IMG/VR virus record: IMGVR_UViG_3300031787_000044
Span: 25,573 to 89,572 of that record
Length of the DNA: 64,000 bases
Source: a virus
Direction: 5' to 3' (one strand)
Position numbers and translations under genes: made by a program. The notes under the pieces are model-generated. The model saw only the letters and a program-made list of their open reading frames with translations. It had not been told where the DNA came from and searched no databases. This document shows, piece after piece, positions 25,420 through 33,563 of this stretch. The stretch's first letter is position 1; each line of letters begins with the position of its first letter.

Positions 25420-26490
25420 ATGTCTTTTTTTGAAAACACCAAGAACGGAACAGAAGTAGAAAATATATACAATTACGAAAACGATCGTAGTTTTGCAAAA
25501 ACAGTACTAGAGGATGGTGGAGACATACATCCTCTTATAATTCCATCAAATCTTACGAATGGTACAGGGTTGATGAATCCGTCTATATTGAATATAGACG
25601 GCAAACTCATTGTCAACATTCGTCACGTGAACTATACGTTCTATCACTCAGAGAGAAAACTATTTCAGCACCCTTGGGGTCCTCTTACTTATCTGCATCC
25701 TGAAAACGATATGCATTTAAGAACTGAAAACTATTACTGCGAACTAAACGATTCCTTTGAGATCTCTCGGTTTAATAAGATAGACACAAGTAAGTTTGAC
25801 ACATACTCACCTATGTGGGACTTCGTTGGTCTTGAGGATGCTCGTCTAATGCATTGGAATGGTAAGATCTTTACTTCTGGAGTTCGTAGAGATACGACGA
25901 CGAACGGCCAGGGTAGAATGGAACTCTGTGAGATAGAAGTTCGTAACGACTCAGTAGTAGAAGTAGCGCGCTGGAGAATTCATCCACCGAAGGATAGAAA
26001 TTCTTATTGCGAAAAGAACTGGATGCCGGTTCTAGATCAACCTTACACATACGTAAAGTGGTGTAACCCAGTTGAGATCGTAAAGGTTGACGAAACGCCG
26101 TTGGACGATAAAGTATTCGAGTCAAATTGGGTAGACTCAAAAACGATCCACCTCGGAGAACGTTTAAACTTTTCTCACAAGGATCCACGCGGTGGATCGC
26201 AACTCATACCTTTCGGAGATAACTATCTCGCGCTTACTCACGAGGTCGATCTATTTAAGAGCGAAGTTGGTAGAAAGGATGGGGTGTATCGTCATAGATT
26301 CGTTCTGTTCGATAAAGATTGGAACGTGCTAAAATCTTCAAAAGACTTTTCATTAATGAATGGACATACGGAATTTGCATGCGGTATGTGCCACTATAAA
26401 GATAAGATACTTATTACATTTGGATTTCAGGACAATGCTGCGTACATACTCGAAGTAAATCCTAAATCTATTGAAGACCTATTACTGTGA
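25420..26490 (+). CDS. GH130-like five-bladed propeller glycosidase/phosphorylase family protein
   Basis: This 356-aa protein shows the GLEDARL element near residue 136, characteristic of the GH130/GH43-like propeller enzymes (mannosyl phosphorylases and relatives have GxEDPR). NPSILNIDGKLIVNIRHVNY near residue 54 is a typical first blade. RGGSQLIPFGDNYLALTHEV and a late MCHYKDKILITFGFQDNAAY resemble later blades. Family members cleave or phosphorolyse mannosides; some phage and bacterial members are of unproven activity. AGGTGA precedes the ATG. It heads a run of glycosyl and methyl transferases, so it may trim or remodel a glycan. Substrate and catalytic competence are not established. Confidence 0.7.
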   Translation: MSFFENTKNGTEVENIYNYENDRSFAKTVLEDGGDIHPLIIPSNLTNGTGLMNPSILNIDGKLIVNIRHVNYTFYHSERKLFQHPWGPLTYLHPENDMHLRTENYYCELNDSFEISRFNKIDTSKFDTYSPMWDFVGLEDARLMHWNGKIFTSGVRRDTTTNGQGRMELCEIEVRNDSVVEVARWRIHPPKDRNSYCEKNWMPVLDQPYTYVKWCNPVEIVKVDETPLDDKVFESNWVDSKTIHLGERLNFSHKDPRGGSQLIPFGDNYLALTHEVDLFKSEVGRKDGVYRHRFVLFDKDWNVLKSSKDFSLMNGHTEFACGMCHYKDKILITFGFQDNAAYILEVNPKSIEDLLL

Positions 26491-26505
26491 GAGGACGCAT
26501 ACATT

Positions 26506-28359
26506 ATGAACAGAACTGAAATTATTCAAACTCTCATCGATAAGATAGATGCGAAGAGCTATCTTGAAATTGGAATTTCCGCTGGAGACAACTGGAAAAA
26601 GATACGCTGCGATCGCAAGTTGAGCGTAGATCCAGAACCTCTATCAAAGGCAGATCGCGTTCTTACTTCAGACGAGTTCTTTGAAAAGAACGAAGAAACG
26701 TTTGACGTCATATTCATAGACGGCCTTCATCACGCGGATCAAGTACACAGAGACATAAAGAACTCGCTAGATGTGTTAAACGATGGCGGTTACATCGTAT
26801 GTCACGATTTAAATCCACAGAAGAAGGAACATCAGGTCATACCGTTTACTGGCGGTACTTGGAACGGAGACTGTTGGAGATCCTTCGTAAGCTTGCGTCG
26901 AGATCGAGAAGATCTAGAAATGTTTACTATTGACACCGACCACGGATGTGGCGTTATACGTAAGGGTACTCAAGAAACGTTGGATATACATCCTAGCACC
27001 GACGTAACATATGAAGACTTTGATAAGAATCGTAAAGAATGGTTAAACCTAATTAGCCCAGGTCAATTTAGAAAGATGTTTGGTATGAAAGATCTCAAGT
27101 CTATGATTAAGACATACATCATGGATCCTAGCAATCCCGAGAATAACTGGGACCTTGCTCTACACTACGATGGTCTAGGACAGACAGCATCAGCAGTTTC
27201 ATTCTATATTCGCACGGCCGAAAGAACGAAAGACGATCTGCTAAAGTACGAGTGTTTAATTCGCGCGGCAATGTGTTTTGAAAAGCAAGGGACGCGCAGG
27301 TTTACCGTGAAGGGTATCATACAGCACGCGATCGCAACGAAGCCGCATCGCCCAGAAGGGTACTACCTCCTGAGCCGTTTACACGAAAACGATCCTGGAG
27401 ATGGAAAGTGGTTCGATTCGTTTACGATGGCCTCTATCGGCTATTCATTTGCCGATGGCGAACTCGAACCTCTTAGAACTGAGATAGACTATCCTGGAAA
27501 ATACGCGCTTCTTTTCCAAAAAGCTCATTCTGCATGGTGGTGTGGCCTCGGCGAAGATTCAAGAAGTATTCTAATGGATCTATATCAAAACTATGATCTA
27601 AATGAATACTATCGCAATGCAGTATACCAAAATCTCCTAAGACTCGGTGCGTTTTCTTCTAAGAGTCTTACTCTATACAAGAAAGAGAAACATAAAGATC
27701 TTGCAGTTCAATTCGATGGTTCTGAAAAAATTAGCCAAAATTATTCCGAGGCGTATCAGGATATGTTCGTTCTTACTCTGTTAAAAGGTAAGAGAAACGG
27801 ATCGTATGTTGAGGTTGGATCTGGCCACCCAACTTATGGAAACAACACGTACCTCTTGGAAAAAGACTTTGGCTGGAACGGTGTATCGCTAGATATTAGT
27901 GAGGAGTTCGTAGCGGCGCATAATCAAGAAAGAAAGCATACTTGTGTACTTAAGGACGCAACGACTGTTAACTACGACAAGTTTTTAAACGGTCTTGGAT
28001 TTGGTAAGGACATAGACTACCTTCAGATAGATTGCGATCCTCCTGAGATAAGCTTTAAGGTTCTTCTTTCGATACCATTCGACTCAAGAAGATTTGGTGT
28101 CATTACGTTTGAACACGATCACTACGCGGATCCAACCGGTGGATATAGAGAGAAGGCTAGAAAATACTTAGAGTCATACGGCTACGTTTTGTTCGCGAGT
28201 AATATTTCTCCAGATGAAGATAGACCATATGAAGATTGGTTCGTTCACCCAGATATGATAAATATTAATGAATTTAGTATTCTAATGGATCAAACTGATT
28301 CTACGAAAAAAGCTGAAGATTATATAATGGGTAAGATCAAGAATGGTGAAGCAGCTTAA
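26506..28359 (+). CDS. methyltransferase - TPR - FkbM methyltransferase fusion
   Basis: This 617-aa protein joins three modules. Residues 1-~165 are a Methyltransf_24 domain with YLEIGISAGDNW (19-30) and VIFIDGLHHADQVHRDI (68-84). Residues ~205-365 form TPR-like helical hairpins (NPENNWDLALHYDGLGQ, LLKYECLIRAAMCFEK, PHRPEGYYLLSRLHE), usual in glycan-modifying or protein-binding modules. Residues ~408-600 are an FkbM-type methyltransferase with YSEAYQDMFVLTLL and GSYVEVGSGHPTYGNNTYLLE. The two catalytic ends differ in type, so two methylations on one glycan are possible. It overlaps the next gene by 17 bases. Domain boundaries are approximate. Confidence 0.82.
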   Translation: MNRTEIIQTLIDKIDAKSYLEIGISAGDNWKKIRCDRKLSVDPEPLSKADRVLTSDEFFEKNEETFDVIFIDGLHHADQVHRDIKNSLDVLNDGGYIVCHDLNPQKKEHQVIPFTGGTWNGDCWRSFVSLRRDREDLEMFTIDTDHGCGVIRKGTQETLDIHPSTDVTYEDFDKNRKEWLNLISPGQFRKMFGMKDLKSMIKTYIMDPSNPENNWDLALHYDGLGQTASAVSFYIRTAERTKDDLLKYECLIRAAMCFEKQGTRRFTVKGIIQHAIATKPHRPEGYYLLSRLHENDPGDGKWFDSFTMASIGYSFADGELEPLRTEIDYPGKYALLFQKAHSAWWCGLGEDSRSILMDLYQNYDLNEYYRNAVYQNLLRLGAFSSKSLTLYKKEKHKDLAVQFDGSEKISQNYSEAYQDMFVLTLLKGKRNGSYVEVGSGHPTYGNNTYLLEKDFGWNGVSLDISEEFVAAHNQERKHTCVLKDATTVNYDKFLNGLGFGKDIDYLQIDCDPPEISFKVLLSIPFDSRRFGVITFEHDHYADPTGGYREKARKYLESYGYVLFASNISPDEDRPYEDWFVHPDMININEFSILMDQTDSTKKAEDYIMGKIKNGEAA

Positions 28360-29902
28360 TAACTTTCCTACTGTATACTACCTTTCTCTAAAGGATTCAA
28401 CAGGTAGACAGCGCGACATTGAGTCTCAGCTCTGTGCGCGCGGCGTAAACTTTCGTATGATAGAAGGATACGACGGCAGAAGAGTTGATATTCGCGATCA
28501 GCTAAACATATCTGGGCCGCACATAGGATCGAACCAAATTACGTCTGAAGTTCTTTCCGTTGCAGTATCTCACATAAATATGATACGCCAATGGTATAAA
28601 GACACAGACGAAGAGATTGGATTCTTTTGTGAGGACGATATCAATTTTTCTCTCGTTGATTATTGGAATTTTAACTTTCAAGATTTTATCTCAGAACTAC
28701 CATCGGATTGGAAAGTAATTCAGCTATCTCTCATAAAAGAAACTCCTGTGAATTGGAGTGACATGAGAATGCGAAGAAAGAGATGGAACGATTGGTCGTG
28801 CTGTGCTTATATCGTTAATAGAAAGTATGCAAAGCAGATAGTAGAAGATTACTATGATGAAGAAAAGAATGAATTCACACTAGACATTAAGGGTACCGTT
28901 CATCACCCATTACCAGAAAACGTTGTGTATCCCTCAAATTATAAACAGTGTTATGTGTTTCCTTTCTTTACAGAAAACAGAGACCACGTTTCAACTCTTA
29001 TGAGAGAAACGAATAAAGAAACGATAGATAACATTCAGAATCAAAGCAGTAATTTCATAACAAATTGGTGGAAAGAAAATGGCCACAAAGTTAACATAAA
29101 GGAGTTAGTAAGTATGATAGATAAAATACCAGTGATTGGAGCTCCAGTAGTAAATAGCACGTACTGGATATCCAGACTTATTATGAGTGTTGATTATCCA
29201 GTCGAGAACTTCGTCATTATTAATAACAACGGGCGCGGAGAGTTGGACGAAGAACTGGACCGTCTTGCGAAAATGAATCACAAGTTCATTGATAACATCA
29301 AGGTAGTTCATATGCCAGCAAACATTGGTTGCGCCGGTGCATGGAACCTTATCATTAAGTGTTACATGTTAGCACCGTACTGGATTATCGCGAACGACGA
29401 TGTTGCATTTGGTCCTGGCCTCTTAAAAGAGATGGCAGATAATATAAACTCAGATCCAATGCTTGGTATGATTCATCCAAACGCTGGTGACTTTGGAATC
29501 GGCGCGTGGGACTTATTCCTCATTCGCGAAAACGTAGTAAAGATCTTTGGTCTGTTTGACGAAAACACGTATCCAGCATACTGCGAAGATGCAGACTATA
29601 TCATGAGAATGCATCATAGACCAATTCGCAAGATCATTGGTCTAGAGTCTAAGTATATGCATGGCCACGGTGATAGTACGATGTATTATGAAACCGGCAG
29701 TCAGACAGAGAAAAATGAAGCTGGTTTGAAAGTAAAATTGGATCATGCAAACAACCTAAATATAGAGTATCTTAGCAAAAAGTGGGGAGCTGGCTGGAGA
29801 AAAATTTCTCCGAATAAGGATCCCTTTGCAGGACAAGAAACACCAATTTCAATCACAACATATGATCTCGAATTCGTGAGACAGAAACACCTGGGGTTTT
29901 GA
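28343..29902 (+). CDS. two-domain glycosyltransferase (GT25-like + GT2-like)
   Basis: The N-terminal ~215 residues of this 519-aa protein look like GT25 LPS-type glycosyltransferases: VYYLSLKDSTGRQRDIESQL opening, SVAVSHINMIRQW, and FFCEDDINFS as the acidic metal-binding motif. From about residue 262 a GT2-type domain follows: IPVIGAPVVN, VVHMPANIGCAGAWNLIIK, and IIANDDVAFGPG with its Asp-Asp pair, then AYCEDADYIMRM. Both domains keep their metal-coordinating acidic motif, so both are probably active. The enzyme would add two sugars to a lipid-, LPS- or protein-linked glycan in the cytoplasm. No membrane segment is present. Confidence 0.85.
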   Translation: MVKQLNNFPTVYYLSLKDSTGRQRDIESQLCARGVNFRMIEGYDGRRVDIRDQLNISGPHIGSNQITSEVLSVAVSHINMIRQWYKDTDEEIGFFCEDDINFSLVDYWNFNFQDFISELPSDWKVIQLSLIKETPVNWSDMRMRRKRWNDWSCCAYIVNRKYAKQIVEDYYDEEKNEFTLDIKGTVHHPLPENVVYPSNYKQCYVFPFFTENRDHVSTLMRETNKETIDNIQNQSSNFITNWWKENGHKVNIKELVSMIDKIPVIGAPVVNSTYWISRLIMSVDYPVENFVIINNNGRGELDEELDRLAKMNHKFIDNIKVVHMPANIGCAGAWNLIIKCYMLAPYWIIANDDVAFGPGLLKEMADNINSDPMLGMIHPNAGDFGIGAWDLFLIRENVVKIFGLFDENTYPAYCEDADYIMRMHHRPIRKIIGLESKYMHGHGDSTMYYETGSQTEKNEAGLKVKLDHANNLNIEYLSKKWGAGWRKISPNKDPFAGQETPISITTYDLEFVRQKHLGF

Positions 29903-29903
29903 T

Positions 29904-30596
29904 ATGAAGAACTGGATTGTAAATGAAGAAGAACACGTAGAACAAACCTACGTTCAGGATAAGATTGACGAAGGAAGAATTAGAATAAATCCTTCCTTAC
30001 AAAAAAACAAGAGAGCATTCGTAATTGATAATTTCTATGAGGATCCATATGCAGTGCGAGAATTCGCATTACAGCAAGAATTCTTTGACGATCCTGGATA
30101 CATAGGAAGAAGAACGCGAACTCAGCATCTCTTTCCTGGCCTAAAAGAAACTTTCGAAAGCATAATCGGAGAAAAGATAAGCGAGTGGGAAACCTACGGA
30201 ATGAACGGAAGGTTTCAGCACAATTGGGCCGGAGAAAAATTAGTCTATCACTGCGATCAACAGAGATGGGCAGGCATGATTTATCTGTCTCCTGATGCAC
30301 CACCTGAAACTGGAACAACGATGTATCGTCACAAAGAGACTAAAATACATCACAACACTCAGATTGATTGGAATTCCGGTCAAGGTATGAAGGTATTCAA
30401 TCAAAAGACATTCCTTGATAGAACTCCATACGAACCGGTTGATGTGTTTGGAAATATATTCAATAGACTCGTGATTTTTGACGGCGGCTGTATTCACGCA
30501 GCATCTGAATACTTTGGTAGCGACATTAACGATTGCAGACTGTGGCAAATGTTCTTCTTTGACGGAGAAAAATCAAACATTCATCTTGGGAGTTAA
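29904..30596 (+). CDS. DUF6445-like 2OG-Fe(II) oxygenase family protein
   Basis: This 230-aa protein carries YHCD (His116, Asp118) followed by RWAGMIYLSPDAPPETGTTMYRH. NRLVIFDGGCIHAASEYFG supplies a distal His198, and CRLWQMFFFD the Arg212. This spacing is that of a 2-oxoglutarate oxygenase facial triad in the DUF6445-type group found in phages and bacteria. It starts 1 nt after the glycosyltransferase stop (ATATG context), placing it firmly in the same operon. The substrate is unknown; hydroxylation of a sugar, amino sugar or peptide is possible. Confidence 0.75.
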   Translation: MKNWIVNEEEHVEQTYVQDKIDEGRIRINPSLQKNKRAFVIDNFYEDPYAVREFALQQEFFDDPGYIGRRTRTQHLFPGLKETFESIIGEKISEWETYGMNGRFQHNWAGEKLVYHCDQQRWAGMIYLSPDAPPETGTTMYRHKETKIHHNTQIDWNSGQGMKVFNQKTFLDRTPYEPVDVFGNIFNRLVIFDGGCIHAASEYFGSDINDCRLWQMFFFDGEKSNIHLGS

Positions 30597-30597
30597 A

Positions 30598-31356
30598 ATG
30601 AAAATAGTTTTGGTTACTGGTGGTTTTGATCCAATTCATTCTGGTCATATCGCATACTTTAAGGAAGCAAAGAAACTTGGAGATATGTTAGTCGTTGGAG
30701 TAAACAGCAACGAGTGGCTTACTCGTAAAAAAGGACAACCCTTTATGGATGTCAACGAGAGAGTAGAGATAGTGAAGAACTTATCCATGGTGGACTCAGT
30801 GATCGTGTTTGATGATAGTGATGGAGGGGCATCTCAGGCGATCTATCACTGCCTTAACGCGTATCCAGACTCGGAAGTTATTTTCGCGAATGGTGGCGAT
30901 AGAACAAACGATAATATCCCTGAGATGTCAATCCAAAACGAAAGACTATCCTTTGTGTTCGGCGTTGGTGGTACTCATAAGATGAACTCAAGCAGTAAGA
31001 TTCTTACAGAGTGGAAGACACCAAAGACTGAGAGAAAATGGGGATACTATCGTATCCTCCATTCCGATGGACCTTCTACCAAAGTAAAGGAACTCGTAGT
31101 CGAACCAGGAAAGTCTCTTAGTCTACAAAGACACGAACTTCGTAGTGAGTACTGGATCGTAAGCTATGGTGTAGCAACTGTCAATCATGGAGACAGTATA
31201 GAAAACATTCAAACTTCAGTACTTGAAAAACACGAGGAGATTGATATTCCAGTCGGTACTTGGCATCAACTTGTAAATTACACGAGTGATGAGCTACGTA
31301 TCGTAGAAGTACAATACGGTAAGAACTGCATTGAAGAGGATATTGAAAGAATCTAG
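30598..31356 (+). CDS. cytidylyltransferase-cupin fusion (sugar nucleotide synthesis)
   Basis: The ATG at 30598, just after the previous stop, is used; upstream ATGs overlap the oxygenase. Residues 1-~135 are a nucleotidyltransferase of the RfaE/TagD type with GGFDPIHSGH (HxGH at 14-17) and VGVNSNEWLTRKKG. Residues ~145-252 are a cupin like the C-terminal domain of mannose-6-phosphate isomerase/ManC: VEPGKSLSLQRHELRSEYW, then EIDIPVGTWHQLVN. Together they would activate a sugar phosphate and isomerise or bind a related sugar. This is the last gene of the modification operon before an intergenic region and the late promoter of gp13. The exact sugar is unknown. Confidence 0.82.
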   Translation: MKIVLVTGGFDPIHSGHIAYFKEAKKLGDMLVVGVNSNEWLTRKKGQPFMDVNERVEIVKNLSMVDSVIVFDDSDGGASQAIYHCLNAYPDSEVIFANGGDRTNDNIPEMSIQNERLSFVFGVGGTHKMNSSSKILTEWKTPKTERKWGYYRILHSDGPSTKVKELVVEPGKSLSLQRHELRSEYWIVSYGVATVNHGDSIENIQTSVLEKHEEIDIPVGTWHQLVNYTSDELRIVEVQYGKNCIEEDIERI

Positions 31357-31369
31357 ATTCCACCACTGC

Positions 31370-31385
31370 AAGAATATTAATTCTT
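31370..31385. other. short AT-rich inverted repeat
   Basis: AAGAAT and ATTCTT flank a 4-nt loop (ATTA) 14 nt after the cytidylyltransferase stop. The stem is weak and has no T-run, so it is at best a poor terminator or processing site. It lies at the expected start of the leftward transcript from 31386-31413. Confidence 0.35.
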
Positions 31386-31413
31386 ATTATATCAGCGCTA
31401 CAAGAAATGTCAA
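31386..31413 (-). promoter_or_regulatory. consensus sigma70-type promoter, antisense to surrounding genes
   Basis: On the minus strand TTGACA (31413-31408) and TATAAT (31391-31386) are separated by 16 nt. Both hexamers match the bacterial consensus exactly. Transcription would run left into the 3' end of the cytidylyltransferase-cupin gene, where no convincing minus-strand gene is seen. Confidence 0.6.
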
Positions 31414-31438
31414 CAAAAAAATGATAGTTGCATGTTTT

Positions 31439-31446
31439 TATAAATA
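31439..31446 (+). promoter_or_regulatory. T4-like late promoter for the neck/terminase block
   Basis: TATAAATA lies 24 nt before the gp13 ATG. It is the only late octamer upstream of gp13-gp17 and is likely the main late start for them. Confidence 0.78.
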
Positions 31447-31470
31447 GAAATAAAAATAAAGGGTTTTCTT

Positions 31471-32214
31471 ATGGCGTTACCAACTACAAGAGAAGAGTTC
31501 AAAGATTATGTTCTTCGCAAGATAGGAGCCCCGGTTATCCAGATCAACGTCTCGGAAGAACAAGTGGATGACCGTATCGATGAAGCTATATCTTTTTGGC
31601 GAGACTATCACTATGATGGGAGCCAGATGGTATATCTCAAGCACGCTCTAACTCAAGAAGAGATTGATGATGGGTACATAGAAGTACCAGACAGCCTTCT
31701 AGGTATCACTCGTATTTTTGATCTGAGTTCATCTATCTCTACCGGAACTGGTTTCTTTAACGTCCAGTATCAGTTCGTTCTCAACAACCTAGAGGACATT
31801 ACTGGTTATAACATTCAACACTATTACATGGCACTGTCACATCTTCAGTTTCTACAAGAGATCCTTGTAGGTCGACCTCTTATAAGATACAATCGTCATA
31901 TAAACCGTCTCTATCTTGATGTTACGAAATCAATTCTAAATCCTGGATCATACATTATCATCGAGGGATACGATATCATAGATGGTGAAACATACTCGGA
32001 CGTGTGGCAGGATCGTTTTCTTCAGAACTATGCATCCGCTCTCATTCGTGAGCAGTGGGGTATGAATCTTACGAAGTTTACAAATATGCAACTCGTTGGC
32101 GGGGTTCAATTCAATGGAGAACAGATCCTCTCTGAAGCTAAGAACGATCGTAAAGAGATGGAAGACACCGCAAAGACGTCTCTTCAACCGCTCGTATATA
32201 ACTGGATTGGATAA
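31471..32214 (+). CDS. 13: neck protein gp13
   Basis: This 247-aa protein matches T4 gp13-type neck proteins of marine T4-like phages. It opens ALPTTREEFKDYVLRKIGAPVI, has the helical VDDRIDEAISFWRDYHYDG segment, and ends in a conserved LQPLVYNWIG. gp13 with gp14 closes the DNA-filled head and forms the site where the tail joins. A late promoter and AAGGG site lie upstream. In T4-like genomes gene 14 follows directly; here a homing endonuclease gene is inserted, beginning on the base after the gp13 stop. Confidence 0.9.
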   Translation: MALPTTREEFKDYVLRKIGAPVIQINVSEEQVDDRIDEAISFWRDYHYDGSQMVYLKHALTQEEIDDGYIEVPDSLLGITRIFDLSSSISTGTGFFNVQYQFVLNNLEDITGYNIQHYYMALSHLQFLQEILVGRPLIRYNRHINRLYLDVTKSILNPGSYIIIEGYDIIDGETYSDVWQDRFLQNYASALIREQWGMNLTKFTNMQLVGGVQFNGEQILSEAKNDRKEMEDTAKTSLQPLVYNWIG

Positions 32215-32883
32215 ATGTTTATAGAAAACAAATATACTAGATGGTATTATTCTATAATCAATAATAGGATGAATAACCCGCACGATAAAGGGTCTTACAC
32301 TGAAAGGCATCACATAATACCAAAATCGTTTGGCGGTCCTAATAAAAATGAAAACTTAGTAAGACTCAGCGCAAGAGAACATTTCTTAGTGCACTGGTTA
32401 TTAACAAAAATGTGCAAATCTTTAGATCATAAAATAAAAATGAATCACGCTCTGCTAAGATTAATGAGCGCTTCAGAGTCGTTAGAATTGTACAAATGGT
32501 CTAAATGGCAATATGAAATCGCAAAAAACAAAAAAACAGTAGCACTTAAAGAAGCAAGAATGAATGGTAAAGATCCGAGATTGGGCAAAAAACATTCTTT
32601 AGAAGCAAAAGAAAAAATGAGAAAGGCAAAACTTGGAGTTAAAAGGGATCCTTCCAAAATAAGCTATCTAAAAGAAAGAAGACACACAGAAGAAACAAAA
32701 CAAAAAATAAGTGCATCTTTATATGGAAGATTTTTTTCTGAAGAATCTAGAAAAAAATCTAGTGAAACACAAAAGGGAAAATCGCAAAATAAAACTGTAT
32801 TAGTTTGTGATAAGTGTGGCCATGAAAATTATGCAACACAAATAAAAAGATATCACAATGATAATTGCAGATTGGCAGGATGA
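32215..32883 (+). CDS. HNH homing endonuclease (NUMOD3, zinc-finger end), inserted between gp13 and gp14
   Basis: This 222-aa protein has an HNH core, ERHHIIPKSFGGPNKNENLVRLSAREHF.. at residues ~30-57. NUMOD3-like DNA-binding repeats follow (GKKHSLEAKEKMRKAKLG at ~123, HTEETKQKISASL at ~157), and a C-terminal zinc-finger-like C-x2-C...C element (CDKCGHENYATQ..) completes it. Free-standing HNH endonucleases of this design cut a cognate gene and spread by repair. The gene is much richer in A and uses AAA/ATA codons more than gp13 and gp14, a sign of separate origin. The start adjoins the gp13 stop, and its 3' end carries the gp14 ribosome-binding site (AGGA), so it probably inserted without breaking either gene. 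Confidence 0.88.
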   Translation: MFIENKYTRWYYSIINNRMNNPHDKGSYTERHHIIPKSFGGPNKNENLVRLSAREHFLVHWLLTKMCKSLDHKIKMNHALLRLMSASESLELYKWSKWQYEIAKNKKTVALKEARMNGKDPRLGKKHSLEAKEKMRKAKLGVKRDPSKISYLKERRHTEETKQKISASLYGRFFSEESRKKSSETQKGKSQNKTVLVCDKCGHENYATQIKRYHNDNCRLAG

Positions 32884-32886
32884 TTG

Positions 32887-33561
32887 ATGGCGACAAATGT
32901 CTTCTTTAACAACTATGACTATATAAACGAACAGCGACTGATTGACGATCTCGTCATTGAGTCCATTCAGATGTATGGTCTAGACACCTTTTATCTCACG
33001 CGTAGTTTACAAGCGGTGGATAACATACTCAACGAGGATGATCTTTCGATCTTTAATACAGCGTATGAGATGGAAGTATATGTTAAGAGCGTGGATGGAT
33101 TTCAAGGAGAGGGCGACTTTCTTAGCAGATTCGGTCTTCAGATTCGTGATCAAGCTGTCTTTACAGTGGCTATTCGAACCTTTGAGAGAAACGTTACAAA
33201 TATAAATCCAAGTATCTTAAGACCAAAAGAAGGCGATCTTATTTACTTTCCTTTAAACAACAAGTTCTTTAAGATAATGCACGTTGAACACGAGAGTGTT
33301 TTCTATCAAAGTGGTGCATTACAAGTATTCGATCTTAAGACAGAACTATTTGAATACTCGAATGAAAGATTCAATACAGGAGTAATTGATATTGATACTT
33401 TCTTTGACTCATATAAAACTTCTAACGTAACATCTCTTACAACTCTTAAGGCTAGGGATCCTATTGCTAAGAACATAGACTTTGAAGATGAAAAGACCGA
33501 CATTATAGACTTCACAGAGATAGATCCGTTTAGCGAGACTATCACGAACCCAACGGATTAA
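32887..33561 (+). CDS. 14: neck protein gp14
   Basis: The ATG at 32887 is preferred to a TTG one codon earlier, with AGGA at 32877 as ribosome-binding site. The 224-aa product begins MATNVFFNNYDYINEQRLIDDLVIE and matches gp14 neck proteins, including the RLIDDLVIESIQMYG region and the central GDLIYFPLNNKFFKI beta segment. gp14 assembles on gp13 at the head-tail junction. The gene runs 2 nt into gp15's start region, as usual in T4-like late operons. Confidence 0.9.
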   Translation: MATNVFFNNYDYINEQRLIDDLVIESIQMYGLDTFYLTRSLQAVDNILNEDDLSIFNTAYEMEVYVKSVDGFQGEGDFLSRFGLQIRDQAVFTVAIRTFERNVTNINPSILRPKEGDLIYFPLNNKFFKIMHVEHESVFYQSGALQVFDLKTELFEYSNERFNTGVIDIDTFFDSYKTSNVTSLTTLKARDPIAKNIDFEDEKTDIIDFTEIDPFSETITNPTD

Positions 33562-33563
33562 TC

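Noticed and set aside
31181-31366. 61-codon minus-strand frame just after the antisense promoter
   Set aside because: It lies opposite the conserved cupin domain, has no ribosome-binding site, and its composition is that of a shadow frame.
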